This document shows, piece by piece, positions 42,475 to 51,407 of a stretch of 64,000 bases of DNA. Location of the stretch: the NCBI GenBank assembly GCA_025354565.1, contig JANXMQ010000111.1:1-64000 (forward strand), in the 5' to 3' direction. The DNA comes from Akkermansiaceae bacterium (GTDB lineage: Bacteria; Verrucomicrobiota; Verrucomicrobiia; Verrucomicrobiales; Akkermansiaceae). The stretch's first letter is position 1. Each line of letters opens with the position of its first letter. Under the pieces are notes generated by a model that saw nothing but the letters and a program-made list of their open reading frames with translations, was not told the origin of the DNA and ran no database searches. Position numbers and translations under genes: made by a program.

Positions 42475-45400
42475 TTAGCGGGTGAGGGTTTCGTCGAGGT
42501 TGAGAATCTGGCTGGCAACCATGGTCCATGCGGCGAGTTCCGGGGCGGGGATAGCGGGTAGCGGCGTCTCGCCAACGGTGAGGAGTTTGGCGGCGTCCTC
42601 GGGCTTCGCGGTGAAGGCGGCGAGGAGTTCGTCAATGGAGCCATGGATAATCTTGCGCTCTTTGGTTCTTGCCACGCGGTCTAGCAGGCGTTTCGTGAGG
42701 TAGTCGATGCGTTGATCGACGTCTGAGGACGAGGCGATAGCGTGGGCGGCGAGCTGGCGCGAGGCCTCGACATACTGCGGGTCGTTCAGCACGACGAGTG
42801 CCTGGAGCGGCGTGTCGGTGCGGTCTCGGCGGACGCAGAAAACCTCGCGGGTCGGTGCGTTCATGATCTCCATGGAAGGCGGCGCGGCGGTGCGTTTCCA
42901 GAAGGTGTAAAGCGAGCGACGGTAGAGTGACTGACCCTTGTCTTGGATGTAGTCCTTCGTGTTCGACTCCTTCATGGCGACGTCGCTCCAGATGCCCTCC
43001 GGTTGGTAGGGCCGGACGGAGGGGCCGCCGAGTTTTTCAACCAACAGACCGGAACTGGCGAGGGCCATGTCGCGAAGCTGCTCGGCATCAAGTCGGTTTC
43101 TGGGAGCTCTCGCCAGCAAGCGGTTCGTCGGGTCCTTTTCAAGCTTCTCGGGGGTGACGGTGGCGCTCTGGCGGTAGGTGTGTGAAGTGACCATCAACTC
43201 GATCATGTGGCGGTAGTTCCACTTGGAGTCGATGAATTCGGAGGCGAGCCAGTCGAGCAGTTTCGGATGGCTGGGCCGCGCGCCCATGACGCCGAAGTCC
43301 TCGGTGGTCTCTACGATGCCGGTGCCGAAGAAGTAATACCAGGTGCGGTTCATCGTCACGCGGGCAGGCAGCGGGTTGGCGGGATCGACGAGCCACTTCG
43401 CAAGGCCTAGACGGTTCTTCGGTGCGTCGGCAGGCATGGCGGGAAGGACGGCAGGCGTAGCGGCTCCGACCTTGTCGCCCTTTGACGAATAAACGCCGCG
43501 AACGAGAATGTTTGCGAAGGGTTCACCGGGCTTTTCCTCCATCACGAGACTTACCGCTCCGGTCGCACGGATTTCGGATTGTTCGCTCTTGAGTTGGTCG
43601 AGCTTGTCGTCGAGCTGACGAGAGGGCGCATCGAACTGGGCGAGGAAGTAGGGGAAGAGTTTGTCCTTTTGTTCCGTCGTACGCTGGGCTTCCGGGATGG
43701 CAACAAGCCCGCGGATAATGGCATTGCTGGCGATGGCTCCGATTTCCGCTGCGCCAAGGATGCGACGGTAAAAGCGGAAGTCCTGGAGTGCGACGGGGCC
43801 GTTGAGCTTCGAGTCGCCCGCGTCACGGCTGCCTAGCTGGAACGGAACCTTGGTTTCAATGTTAGGCCCGACGGTGCTGGTCGTGTAGGTGACCTTCTGG
43901 GCAACGCCATCGACGTAGAGCATCATTGACTTTTTGGCGGGCTTGGTGCCATCGAAGGTGACCATGACGTGGGTCCATTTTCCGGTCTCCAGGACATTCG
44001 GCGCGACGATCTTGTTGGCATTCGCAGGGAAGTCGTCGATGACGTGCGAGGCGGGCTTTCCAGCCTCCAAATAGAGGTCCCAGCCCTTATAGACCTCGGC
44101 CTTGTTCATGCGGGCGAAGACAGCTCCGGTGGGTTCACCCTCGATGCGGATGAAGCCGCCATAGGTGACGCGTTCCTTGCGGTTGAAGGAGGCGATGTCG
44201 CCGATGTTGATCGGGGTGTCACTGACGACGACCGCTTTGCCGAGCGGGCCATCAATGCGGTTCGGAGTGACAGGCCATTCTTGGGGCTGGCCTTTCACGA
44301 TGCCGTGGATGGTGCCTGCTGATTCGTTGAGCGGGAGAGCGATTTCAAGGGTGGGTTCGGTATCCGCTTTGAAATCGACGGTGGCGTTCGGTAGCCATTT
44401 CTCGAAATCCGCGCGTGCGATGGTTTTACGCTCGGCGAGCTGCTTCTCGGTGTTGGCGATTTCTCCGGCGAGTTGATCCCAACGGGCGCGATCCTTGGTC
44501 GGCGGCACAAACACATTCGGCGGATGCTCGGCGTTATTGCCATCCAGCGAACTCATCGGGGTGTTGCGGAAAAAGGCGGTCATCGAGTAGAAATCTTTTT
44601 GAGTGATCGGGTCGAACTTGTGATCATGACAGGCCGCGCAACCGGTGGTCAGACCCAGCCAGATCGCGGAGGTGGTATCGACACGGTCCTTGGCATAGAT
44701 GGCGTCGTATTCCTCCCCGATGGCTCCACCCTCGCCAGTGGTGGCGAGGCAGCGGCTGAAGCCGGTGGCGACTTGTTGATCGAGCGTGCGGTTCGGCAGG
44801 AGGTCGCCGGCGATCTGTTCGACGGTGAATTGGTCCCACGGCATGTTCGACTTGAAGGCATTGATGACCCAGTCGCGGTAGGGCCAGATCGAGCGGTAGT
44901 TGTCGATGTGGATGCCGTGCGTGTCAGCGTAGCGGGCAGCATCGAGCCAATGTCTCGTGAGGTGCTCGGCGTGTTCGGGGGTGGCCATCATCGCCTTCGC
45001 TTCTTCCGAAACGGCCTTGTCGGCATCCGCTGCATAGCGTGTCACGAAGGCATCGGTGGATTCCGGGGAGGGGGGGAGTCCGGTCAGATCGAAGGAGAGC
45101 CGGCGGTGAAAGCGTCGAGCATCCTCAGGCGGGTTCATCTTGAGCCCGGCGGCATCGAGTTTTTCGGTGATGAAATGATCGATGGGGTTGCTCGCCTCCG
45201 GGGCAGCCTGCGGCACTGGCGGGCGGGTCAGTGCGACAAACGACCAATGCGGCTGATACTTGGCACCCTGCTTGATCCATTTTTCCAAAAGGGCGATCTC
45301 GCGCGGGTTGAGGGTCTTGTGGGTTTCCGGTGGTGGCATCACCTCCTTTTCGTCGGTGCTGTGGATCCGCTTGATCAGCTCGGAGGCCGCCGCGTCACCT

Positions 45401-45720
45401 TGGATGATGACGGGCTTGCCGTTTTCACGCACCTTGAAGGCCTCCGTGGGACGATCGAGGCGGAGAGGTTCGTCCTTCGGTTTGCGGGTGCCGGAGTCCG
45501 GGCCGTGGCAGTGGTAGCAATTCTCCGAGAGGATCGGCTGGATGTGCTCATTGAAGCTGATCTCGTCCGGTAGTGAGACAGGAATGGCAGCCGGTGGCTC
45601 CGCTGTCGCGCCAGACGTGGGTGCAGCGGGCTTCGCTTGTGATGCGGGGCGATCACAACTGGTGGCGAACAGGGCGGCGGAAGCCACCAGACAAGCGAGA
45701 GAATAAATTTTGAACGTCAT
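42475..45720 (-). CDS. PSD1/planctomycete cytochrome c lipoprotein with LamG-like insert (pair 2)
   Basis: 1081 residues. The signal ends in a lipobox (SAALFATSCDRPA), so this member is probably a lipoprotein, unlike pairs 1 and 3. Cytochrome c motif in SENCYHCHGPDSGTRK, then DUF1549 (LSFDLTGLPPSPESTDAF, HWLDAARYADTHG, CAACHDHKFDPITQKDFY). A laminin-G/concanavalin-like domain is inserted (about residues 480-680: GGFIRIEGEPTGAVFARM, THVMVTFDGT, FRFYRRILGAAEIGAIAS), and DUF1553 ends it (MNRTWYYFFGTGI, TDTPLQALVVLNDPQYVEAS). The insert suggests carbohydrate binding. Only one GTTAG/CTAAC pentamer is seen in its 3.2 kb. Confidence 0.92.
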   Translation of the reverse strand: MTFKIYSLACLVASAALFATSCDRPASQAKPAAPTSGATAEPPAAIPVSLPDEISFNEHIQPILSENCYHCHGPDSGTRKPKDEPLRLDRPTEAFKVRENGKPVIIQGDAAASELIKRIHSTDEKEVMPPPETHKTLNPREIALLEKWIKQGAKYQPHWSFVALTRPPVPQAAPEASNPIDHFITEKLDAAGLKMNPPEDARRFHRRLSFDLTGLPPSPESTDAFVTRYAADADKAVSEEAKAMMATPEHAEHLTRHWLDAARYADTHGIHIDNYRSIWPYRDWVINAFKSNMPWDQFTVEQIAGDLLPNRTLDQQVATGFSRCLATTGEGGAIGEEYDAIYAKDRVDTTSAIWLGLTTGCAACHDHKFDPITQKDFYSMTAFFRNTPMSSLDGNNAEHPPNVFVPPTKDRARWDQLAGEIANTEKQLAERKTIARADFEKWLPNATVDFKADTEPTLEIALPLNESAGTIHGIVKGQPQEWPVTPNRIDGPLGKAVVVSDTPINIGDIASFNRKERVTYGGFIRIEGEPTGAVFARMNKAEVYKGWDLYLEAGKPASHVIDDFPANANKIVAPNVLETGKWTHVMVTFDGTKPAKKSMMLYVDGVAQKVTYTTSTVGPNIETKVPFQLGSRDAGDSKLNGPVALQDFRFYRRILGAAEIGAIASNAIIRGLVAIPEAQRTTEQKDKLFPYFLAQFDAPSRQLDDKLDQLKSEQSEIRATGAVSLVMEEKPGEPFANILVRGVYSSKGDKVGAATPAVLPAMPADAPKNRLGLAKWLVDPANPLPARVTMNRTWYYFFGTGIVETTEDFGVMGARPSHPKLLDWLASEFIDSKWNYRHMIELMVTSHTYRQSATVTPEKLEKDPTNRLLARAPRNRLDAEQLRDMALASSGLLVEKLGGPSVRPYQPEGIWSDVAMKESNTKDYIQDKGQSLYRRSLYTFWKRTAAPPSMEIMNAPTREVFCVRRDRTDTPLQALVVLNDPQYVEASRQLAAHAIASSSDVDQRIDYLTKRLLDRVARTKERKIIHGSIDELLAAFTAKPEDAAKLLTVGETPLPAIPAPELAAWTMVASQILNLDETLTR

Positions 45721-45728
45721 GGATCGAA

Positions 45729-45955
45729 TCAGGATGATCTACAGGATAGCCTCTCGATACAAGCTGGCAAGGACGGGTCTTTCGGATGTCTCCCATTCGC
45801 GTGAGGCCATTTTCCCAATTCAGCCGCAGGTCGCATTTCTGGCAGGTAACGAATCTCAGGCGGAGTGACCTCTGCTTCCGCATGGACCGACAATGCCGCA
45901 GCAAGGCCAAGCAGCAGGGAAAAAATGGGGCCGACGGATGTGCGAGGATTTCATG
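45729..45955 (-). pseudogene. Frameshifted start of an exported protein
   Basis: On the minus strand ATGAAATCC at 45955 is followed, one base out of frame, by a clear signal peptide reading PIFSLLLGLAAALSVHAEAE and then VTPPEIRYLPEMRPAAELGK. The frame stays open to a TGA at 45731-45729, just before the pair 2 PSD1 gene. One inserted base thus separates the start codon from the signal sequence, and no body domain remains. It looks like the abandoned front of an exported gene. The protein family is not recognised. Confidence 0.4.
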
Positions 45956-45966
45956 GGTAAGCTGTA

Positions 45967-48693
45967 TTAACTTTCCGGTGCTTTCCAAATCAACCGCACC
46001 GCATCCAGTCGGACGCGGGCCTCGCTGATGACTGTGGCGAGGGCGTTTTCCCGCTCCTCCAGTAAGGCAATATCCTGCGGTCGGATGTGGTCGTTGATCT
46101 CCGCGAGGTCGCGTAGGCGGGTGATTTCCATAGCCATTTGCTGGTGCATCGATGACAGGGCATCCGCGATGACGGTCTTGCTGGCCGCCATCCCGAGCAC
46201 CCGCGTGTGCTCTAACATTTCCGGGAGCAGCTTGCGTTTCACCGCCTCGTTTTTCATCAGTCCGGGGGCGTTGCCGCAGCGGAGTTTTGCCTTGGGTAAA
46301 TTCGTGTCCTCGGTGAGATTCGCGCCCTTGTGATTAACCACCACGCGCAGTGGCGTCTGCGGCAGGAAGCGCTCGGCGTGCAACTCCGCCGGGGCCACGC
46401 ATTCCACCACCAACCATGATTCTAGCAGGATTGTTTTGTCGCCCGGCGTGGGCCAGACCGCGAATGACGCGTTGCCCGCCTCCGAGCCGAGCAGCAGATC
46501 CAGCGCCCCGCGCACCAGCGGGTGATCCCATGTTAGAAAAGCTTCTTGCTCGCGTTCTAAGGCCCGCTGTCTATCGAGCGTCGCGGTCATTCCCTCATGC
46601 GGCAGGGCGGGGAAGGCGTCCGATTTCAAATTCCCCGGCAGCAGGAAATAGCGTCGTGCTCCCAGCTCCTCAATGGTCACACCTGAGTATTCTAACAGTC
46701 GTAGTAAAAAGTCCTCGAACTCCACGCTCTCATCGCACTCACGGATGTGCCCCACCAGCCACTCTGAGCGCTCTGGACGATGCGAGCTTCTTTCTAACAA
46801 GCGATCCTGCCCATGCGCCAGCCGCTCCGCCACACGCTTGCGGCAGGCAAGAGTTTTTTCAATCAGCCCCTCTGTCAACTCCGGTTCCGAGAGTGCTTCG
46901 TCGAGATCCTGTTCCAGTTCGCGTTGGATTTCCGCCGCGCCGGGCGGGCTGGCACGGAAGGCGTCCAGACCCTCTTCCAGCCAGCGCACGCGGACTTCTT
47001 CTTCGGTGTTGGTGAAATACGGCACATGCACCTGGATCGTGCCGCGCTGGCCGATGCGGTCGAGCCGTCCGATCCGTTGCTCTAACAAGTCCACATCCTC
47101 CGGCAGATCATATAACACGAGATGTCGGGCGAATTGGAAGTTTCGCCCCTCGCTGCCGATCTCCGAGCAAACCAACAGCCGCGCACCGTCAGGCTCGGCG
47201 AAAAATGCCGCATTGCGGTCGCGCTGGAGCAGCGAGAGATCCTCATGGAACAGCGCCCCGATCACGCCAGTGGTATCGCGCAAGCGCTCTAACACTTCTT
47301 CGGCCAACTCGCGACTGCGCGTGATGACCAGTATTTTTTCCTCGCCCAGCTTTTCCAACAAGGCGCTCAGCCATGCGAGTTTATCGGACATGGGAGCCAG
47401 CCGTGGTTCGCGCACGGGAAAGCCGCCAAGCTTTACCCGTGTGTTGCGAAACATCACCCGACCGACGCCGAAACTATCCAGCAGATCCGAGATCAGGCGT
47501 TCGCGCGCGGCTGGCTGGTCAGCGATCAAATCCCGCACGGCGCGCTCCAATCGCCCGCGTCCGGCGACGAATTTTTTCAACCGCGCATCCGCCGCGCCGC
47601 CCGCATCAAGTGCCTCGACGATGTCCGCCACTTCCTGGTAATGTTGGGTTTCCTCGCGGTATTTTTCCAAATCTGAATGCCGTTCCGGGTCCAGCAGTTG
47701 TAAGCGGGCGAAATGTCCTTCCGGTCCGAGTTGTTGCGGTGTGGCGGTGAGCAAAAGCAGCCCTGGCGTGACTTCCGCCAAGCCGCGCACCACTTCATAA
47801 GCCGGCCCCGGCGCACCCGGCGACCACTCGAGATGATGCGCCTCATCCACCACCAGAATGTCCCATCCTGCTTCCCTAGCCTGCGCCGCACGGACCGGGT
47901 TTTCTGCGAGAAAATCCACCGCTGCCAACACCCATTGGCTATCGAGAAACGGATTGCAATCGGGATCACCATACTCAATCGCTTCGCACCGGCCCTCGTC
48001 GAAAATGCTGAAGGCAAGCTGAAATCGCCGCAGCAACTCAACGAACCATTGATGCACCAGCGGCACCGGCACAAGAATGAGCACGCGTTGCACTCGCCCT
48101 GTTAGAATAAGCCGGTGCAGGATCAAACAGGCTTCGATGGTTTTTCCCAGCCCCACCTGATCGGCTAACAGGACTCGCGGGCGCGGGCGATTCGCCACTT
48201 CATCAGCAATGAAAAGCTGGTGCGGGATCAAGTCCATCCGCGCCCCCGTCAGCCCGCGCACCGGTGAGCGGCGCATCTCCGCGCGGCGGCGCAGGGCCTC
48301 TCCGCGCAAGTCGAAGTCCGTGAATGCATCAAGCCTGCCGCCGAACAAGCGGTCCTGCGGTTTGCTGAAACTGATCGAATCCGCGAGCTCGGCTTCCTGG
48401 GTTTCACCGATCTCCGTCTGATAGATGAGCAGGCCGTTTTCCTCGCGCACGCCGACCACGGTGGTTTCTTCGCCAGAGTGGATTTTGATCCGGTCGCCGG
48501 GCATGAATTTCACCCGCCGCAGGGGCGCGGAGGCGATGGCGAAGCAGCGATTTTCATCCACTGCCGGGAAGCGGATGTCCACCCGGCCATCGCCACTGCC
48601 AGTGACGATGCCGAGGCCAAGCTCGGGCTCACTGTCACTCACCCAACGCTGCCCACACGTCCATGTGTTCTCCTCCTTGCTTTGTTCCGCCAT
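45967..48693 (-). CDS. rapA: RapA-like SNF2 helicase (RNA polymerase-associated)
   Basis: 908 residues. The N-terminus has a Tudor-like beta region (CGQRWVSDSEPELGLGIV, MPGDRIKIHSGEETTVVGV) as in RapA. The SNF2 ATPase core has ADQVGLGKTIEACLIL (Walker A), VVDEAHHLEW (DEAH), LLLTATPQQLG, VRVMFRNTR-like spacing, and motif VI in EQRIGRLDRIGQRG. The C-terminal third with repeated charged helices is the RapA spacer region. RapA releases stalled or backtracked RNA polymerase after transcription. ATG 48693 (MAEQSKEENT) is chosen; the longer frame begins with unlikely residues. E. coli RapA has 968 residues, so the size agrees. Confidence 0.9.
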   Translation of the reverse strand: MAEQSKEENTWTCGQRWVSDSEPELGLGIVTGSGDGRVDIRFPAVDENRCFAIASAPLRRVKFMPGDRIKIHSGEETTVVGVREENGLLIYQTEIGETQEAELADSISFSKPQDRLFGGRLDAFTDFDLRGEALRRRAEMRRSPVRGLTGARMDLIPHQLFIADEVANRPRPRVLLADQVGLGKTIEACLILHRLILTGRVQRVLILVPVPLVHQWFVELLRRFQLAFSIFDEGRCEAIEYGDPDCNPFLDSQWVLAAVDFLAENPVRAAQAREAGWDILVVDEAHHLEWSPGAPGPAYEVVRGLAEVTPGLLLLTATPQQLGPEGHFARLQLLDPERHSDLEKYREETQHYQEVADIVEALDAGGAADARLKKFVAGRGRLERAVRDLIADQPAARERLISDLLDSFGVGRVMFRNTRVKLGGFPVREPRLAPMSDKLAWLSALLEKLGEEKILVITRSRELAEEVLERLRDTTGVIGALFHEDLSLLQRDRNAAFFAEPDGARLLVCSEIGSEGRNFQFARHLVLYDLPEDVDLLEQRIGRLDRIGQRGTIQVHVPYFTNTEEEVRVRWLEEGLDAFRASPPGAAEIQRELEQDLDEALSEPELTEGLIEKTLACRKRVAERLAHGQDRLLERSSHRPERSEWLVGHIRECDESVEFEDFLLRLLEYSGVTIEELGARRYFLLPGNLKSDAFPALPHEGMTATLDRQRALEREQEAFLTWDHPLVRGALDLLLGSEAGNASFAVWPTPGDKTILLESWLVVECVAPAELHAERFLPQTPLRVVVNHKGANLTEDTNLPKAKLRCGNAPGLMKNEAVKRKLLPEMLEHTRVLGMAASKTVIADALSSMHQQMAMEITRLRDLAEINDHIRPQDIALLEERENALATVISEARVRLDAVRLIWKAPES

Positions 48694-48904
48694 TTTGCCC
48701 AAACGAACTGCTTTCAGGAAAAAAAGAAAGCACAAACGTGAGCGAGGTCAAAATCGACTGAAAGTGTTGGGCAGTTTGATGTGGAAATCACCAACTTTCA
48801 GTTGTGTCAATACAGTTCTCATTATTTGGGTTAGGGTAACACGAGAATTACCAGTCAAACTATAATTCCAATATATGCATTTACCAAGCATGAGGTAAAC
48901 TTTG

Positions 48905-49906
48905 TCATTTTTTGATTCCGAAAAGACGTTGGCTGAGTCGCTCTGGACTTTGTATGGTTTCGACAAGACCCGCTATTTGATCACCATCTACTACACCTGA
49001 CATCACTGGTGTAATTGAAAATCGATAGACTCCATTTTTCATAACTTCTCTGAATTTTGTCTCATTTGCTGGTTCTTTAAGAAGGATTTCTAATGAACCG
49101 CCGTTTTTGAGATACATTGCTAAAGCTGGTAGCAAAGACTCATGCATCACCTGCACCGACCCATAGTGAAAAATCAATGAGCTGAGATCTTCCCTAGAAA
49201 TAATTTTCCCAAGAAAGTCAAAACGAAGACTCACAGCTTCATTAAATTTTTTCCCCACAGTCGTTTCCTCAAGTTCGATTTTTCTGATTGCCGCAATTAT
49301 TTCTAACCACGTATTCCCTCTTGCTGGCGTATCAACGAGCAATTTATCCAAGCCAGATTCTGAGAGATCTGTATTTTCTGGAATCATCGCAACGAACAAA
49401 CTGAGCATATCAACTGCATTGGGGACTTTAAAAACGTCGGGGCGTTGTGGCCCCAGTTTCTCACCACGAGAGACGACGACGATTTTTCCGCAACGATGGG
49501 ATGCGAGATCGCAGCAAATCAAGGATAATACCCGATTTCTATATCCATCCGCTTTCCAAAATTTCTCACTAAGCGCAAAAAGTAATTTGGCCTCGGATTC
49601 TAGAACCTCGATCTCTGATGAAGGTTCCGCTTCAGATCGATCTCGAAGTAAGCTAACGAGACGATCCGATAACGCCACCAATTCCTTTTGATTGATTATT
49701 TTGTTTTTAGTCGCAAATGAATCTGTTGTGATACGAGGCCACTTTCCGCCAGCTTCCAAATAAGAGTTAACGCCAGCCAGCCCGCCTTTTTCGATAGCCT
49801 CAATCAAAGGCTTTAGTGGTGATACGACGGCACTGGCAGATTGTTCTTCCGCAACAGCAAAAAAAGTGAAGCTTAAAAAAATCAGTGAATTTAAAACAGG
49901 TTTCAT
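48905..49906 (-). CDS. Exported hypothetical protein, AT-rich gene
   Basis: 333 residues with a signal peptide (LNSLIFLSFTFFAVAEEQ). No domain is recognised; the sequence is helical (LKPLIEAIEKGGLAGVNSYL, EIEVLESEAKLLFALSEKFW) and has a Cys-rich spot (LICCDLASHRCGKIVVVSRG). The gene is clearly richer in A and T than its neighbours, with codons such as AAA, ATT and TTT frequent, which suggests transfer or weak expression. The following gap (49907-50056) has a stem-loop. Confidence 0.65.
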   Translation of the reverse strand: MKPVLNSLIFLSFTFFAVAEEQSASAVVSPLKPLIEAIEKGGLAGVNSYLEAGGKWPRITTDSFATKNKIINQKELVALSDRLVSLLRDRSEAEPSSEIEVLESEAKLLFALSEKFWKADGYRNRVLSLICCDLASHRCGKIVVVSRGEKLGPQRPDVFKVPNAVDMLSLFVAMIPENTDLSESGLDKLLVDTPARGNTWLEIIAAIRKIELEETTVGKKFNEAVSLRFDFLGKIISREDLSSLIFHYGSVQVMHESLLPALAMYLKNGGSLEILLKEPANETKFREVMKNGVYRFSITPVMSGVVDGDQIAGLVETIQSPERLSQRLFGIKK

Positions 49907-49953
49907 TTTTAGTTAGCGTATTTAATTTTCCAGACAAACTGACCCACCATCAG

Positions 49954-49975
49954 CCGCCAGCGGGATGACTGGCGG
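49954..49975. terminator. Stem-loop between two exported-protein genes
   Basis: CCGCCAG, loop CGGGATGA, CTGGCGG: a perfect 7-bp stem. No T-run follows on either strand, so a terminator role is uncertain. Confidence 0.35.
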
Positions 49976-50056
49976 TGCGGAGCGACGATCTTCGGGCCAG
50001 GAGACGACCTAATAAGTTTATCGACGCGGTTTGATGTCATGTAAGTGATAGAAAAA

Positions 50057-50939
50057 TCACGGCATCAGGACTTTTTCGAAGGACTTGGAAGGATTCGCAA
50101 GGTTGCGTTTGGTATCGAATTCGATGTTCCTGTCATTGACGGTTGGGTTGAAGTAATAAGCCTCCGCTTTGATGAAATCGAGGAACTCGAAGTTGCCGTA
50201 GATTTTTCCGTAATTCGCCCTGATGACGTTTCCTTTCTCATCAAGCTTGGTACGGGTCCTAAGGTAATAGTTGCTTCCTGGTTTCGAGTCGTTGAGCCAT
50301 TGCGAGGACTTCTGTTCGTATAGGGCTTTTCTTCTGAGAACCAATGACGGCTTGTAACCCGACTCTGGTGCAAGGTGGTCTGAGCGAAGTGCGCTGCCGA
50401 CCTCGTATGCACCCTCGAATATGACAAGACCATGGCCTTCATTCGGAAAGCTGATTTCAAGTCTCAGATCATGTTCGCGGGAACTTTTGAGAGTTCCACT
50501 GATTTGAAAGATCATCTCGGCGAGAAGGGTGTTACGTTTTTGCGGCGGAGAGGCGTAATCGCTTCCGTTCGGACCCAGTAGATTGGCGATGTCGGCAGGT
50601 GCATTTCCAAGTGTTTTGATGGCGCGGGGTGTTGAACTGTTGCGGAATGCTGCCCACGGGAATCGGCGCATCGGTGTCGATGGGTGGCGGCAGGTCGATG
50701 GGCTTGATGCGGTTGATGGTCACGGTGCTGCCATCATCGAGCTGGTGGGTGGTGCTTTCGAGAACATCTTTCGCGGGGACGACGAATTCGGGCACTGGTA
50801 TGGTTGGTGTTGGTGTGCCATCGGGGATTTCGCCGATAATGCGGGCGGTGATTTCCTCGGCTTGGGCGGGCTGCTCTTGGGAGAGGATGGGGGCCGCAGT
50901 CGCAAGGAGAGTCAGAAGTGCTATTTGAGTCTCTTTCAT
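50057..50939 (-). pseudogene. Exported hypothetical protein broken by a frameshift
   Basis: Two frames form one protein. The first (from ATG 50939) has a signal peptide (IALLTLLATAAPILSQEQPA) and a proline-rich region (TPTIPVPEFVVPAKDVLEST, PIDLPPPIDTDAPIPVG). The second continues with KTLGNAPADIANLLGPNG, LLAEMIFQISGTLKSSRE and SNYYLRTRTKLDEKGN to the stop at 50057. The shift is at the run GGGG (50626-50629 on the plus strand); one base fewer restores a single frame of about 293 residues. It may be a real mutation or a sequencing error in the run. The family is unknown; the C-terminal half is beta-rich. Confidence 0.7.
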
Positions 50940-50983
50940 GGTAAGTTTGGGAATTAGGAGACTTTCCAGAAGCTACTCAACAA

Positions 50984-51142
50984 AGGGCGCGGACTTGACC
51001 GCGCCCTGCGCTAGGCACCTGCAAGCGCCCCCCAAAAAGACGCGACAAGCCGCGCCGATTGGCACGACAGCCCTGTCTTTTTCGGGCCATTGAAACTTGC
51101 AGGTTTTAGTGCAGCCCAGTAGCTTTTGTTGGTCGCAAAAGC
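50984..51142 (-). ncRNA. Candidate structured RNA or 5' leader
   Basis: Three paired elements sit in the gap before the frameshifted gene. The middle one is nested: ACCTGCAAG (51017) with CTTGCAGGT (51096), and inside it AAAAAGAC (51034) with GTCTTTTT (51075). The flanking hairpins are AGGGCGCGG/CCGCGCCCT (50984-51007) and GCTTTTG/CAAAAGC (51122-51142). On the minus strand this would be the leader of the gene starting at 50939. Strand and function are inferred. I match it to no known RNA family. The rest of the gap to 51407 shows nothing. Confidence 0.4.
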
Positions 51143-51407
51143 AGTTGTGTTTGTGTATTGATTCTGTGATAGAAGTCATTACGAATAATTGGTATCTTAT
51201 CTCAAAATCCTGATCGCTTTGGCAAGGGGAAAAATTAAAAACGCCATCGGGCGACGATCATTATCCTCAGCCGCCATCAGAAAGCCTTGCAAACGCGACG
51301 AGAGATCGTAATCTCCAGCCACACTTCATGATTTTTCCGCAGGTAGGATTCCGTGTTTCATGCCTCTAGTTGCCATCATGTGGTATGAAAAATTTCATAA
51401 CATCATC

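Noticed and set aside
44473-45573. Long plus-strand frame of 366 codons
   Set aside because: It is fully antisense to the pair 2 PSD1 gene, whose domains are clear. Long antisense frames are expected in GC-rich genes.
48748-48966. Minus-strand frame of 72 codons
   Set aside because: It overlaps the end of the unknown exported-protein gene, has no clear start context and no domain.
50973-51179. Minus-strand frame of 68 codons
   Set aside because: It covers the stem cluster; the residues follow from paired GC-rich stems and show no protein pattern.
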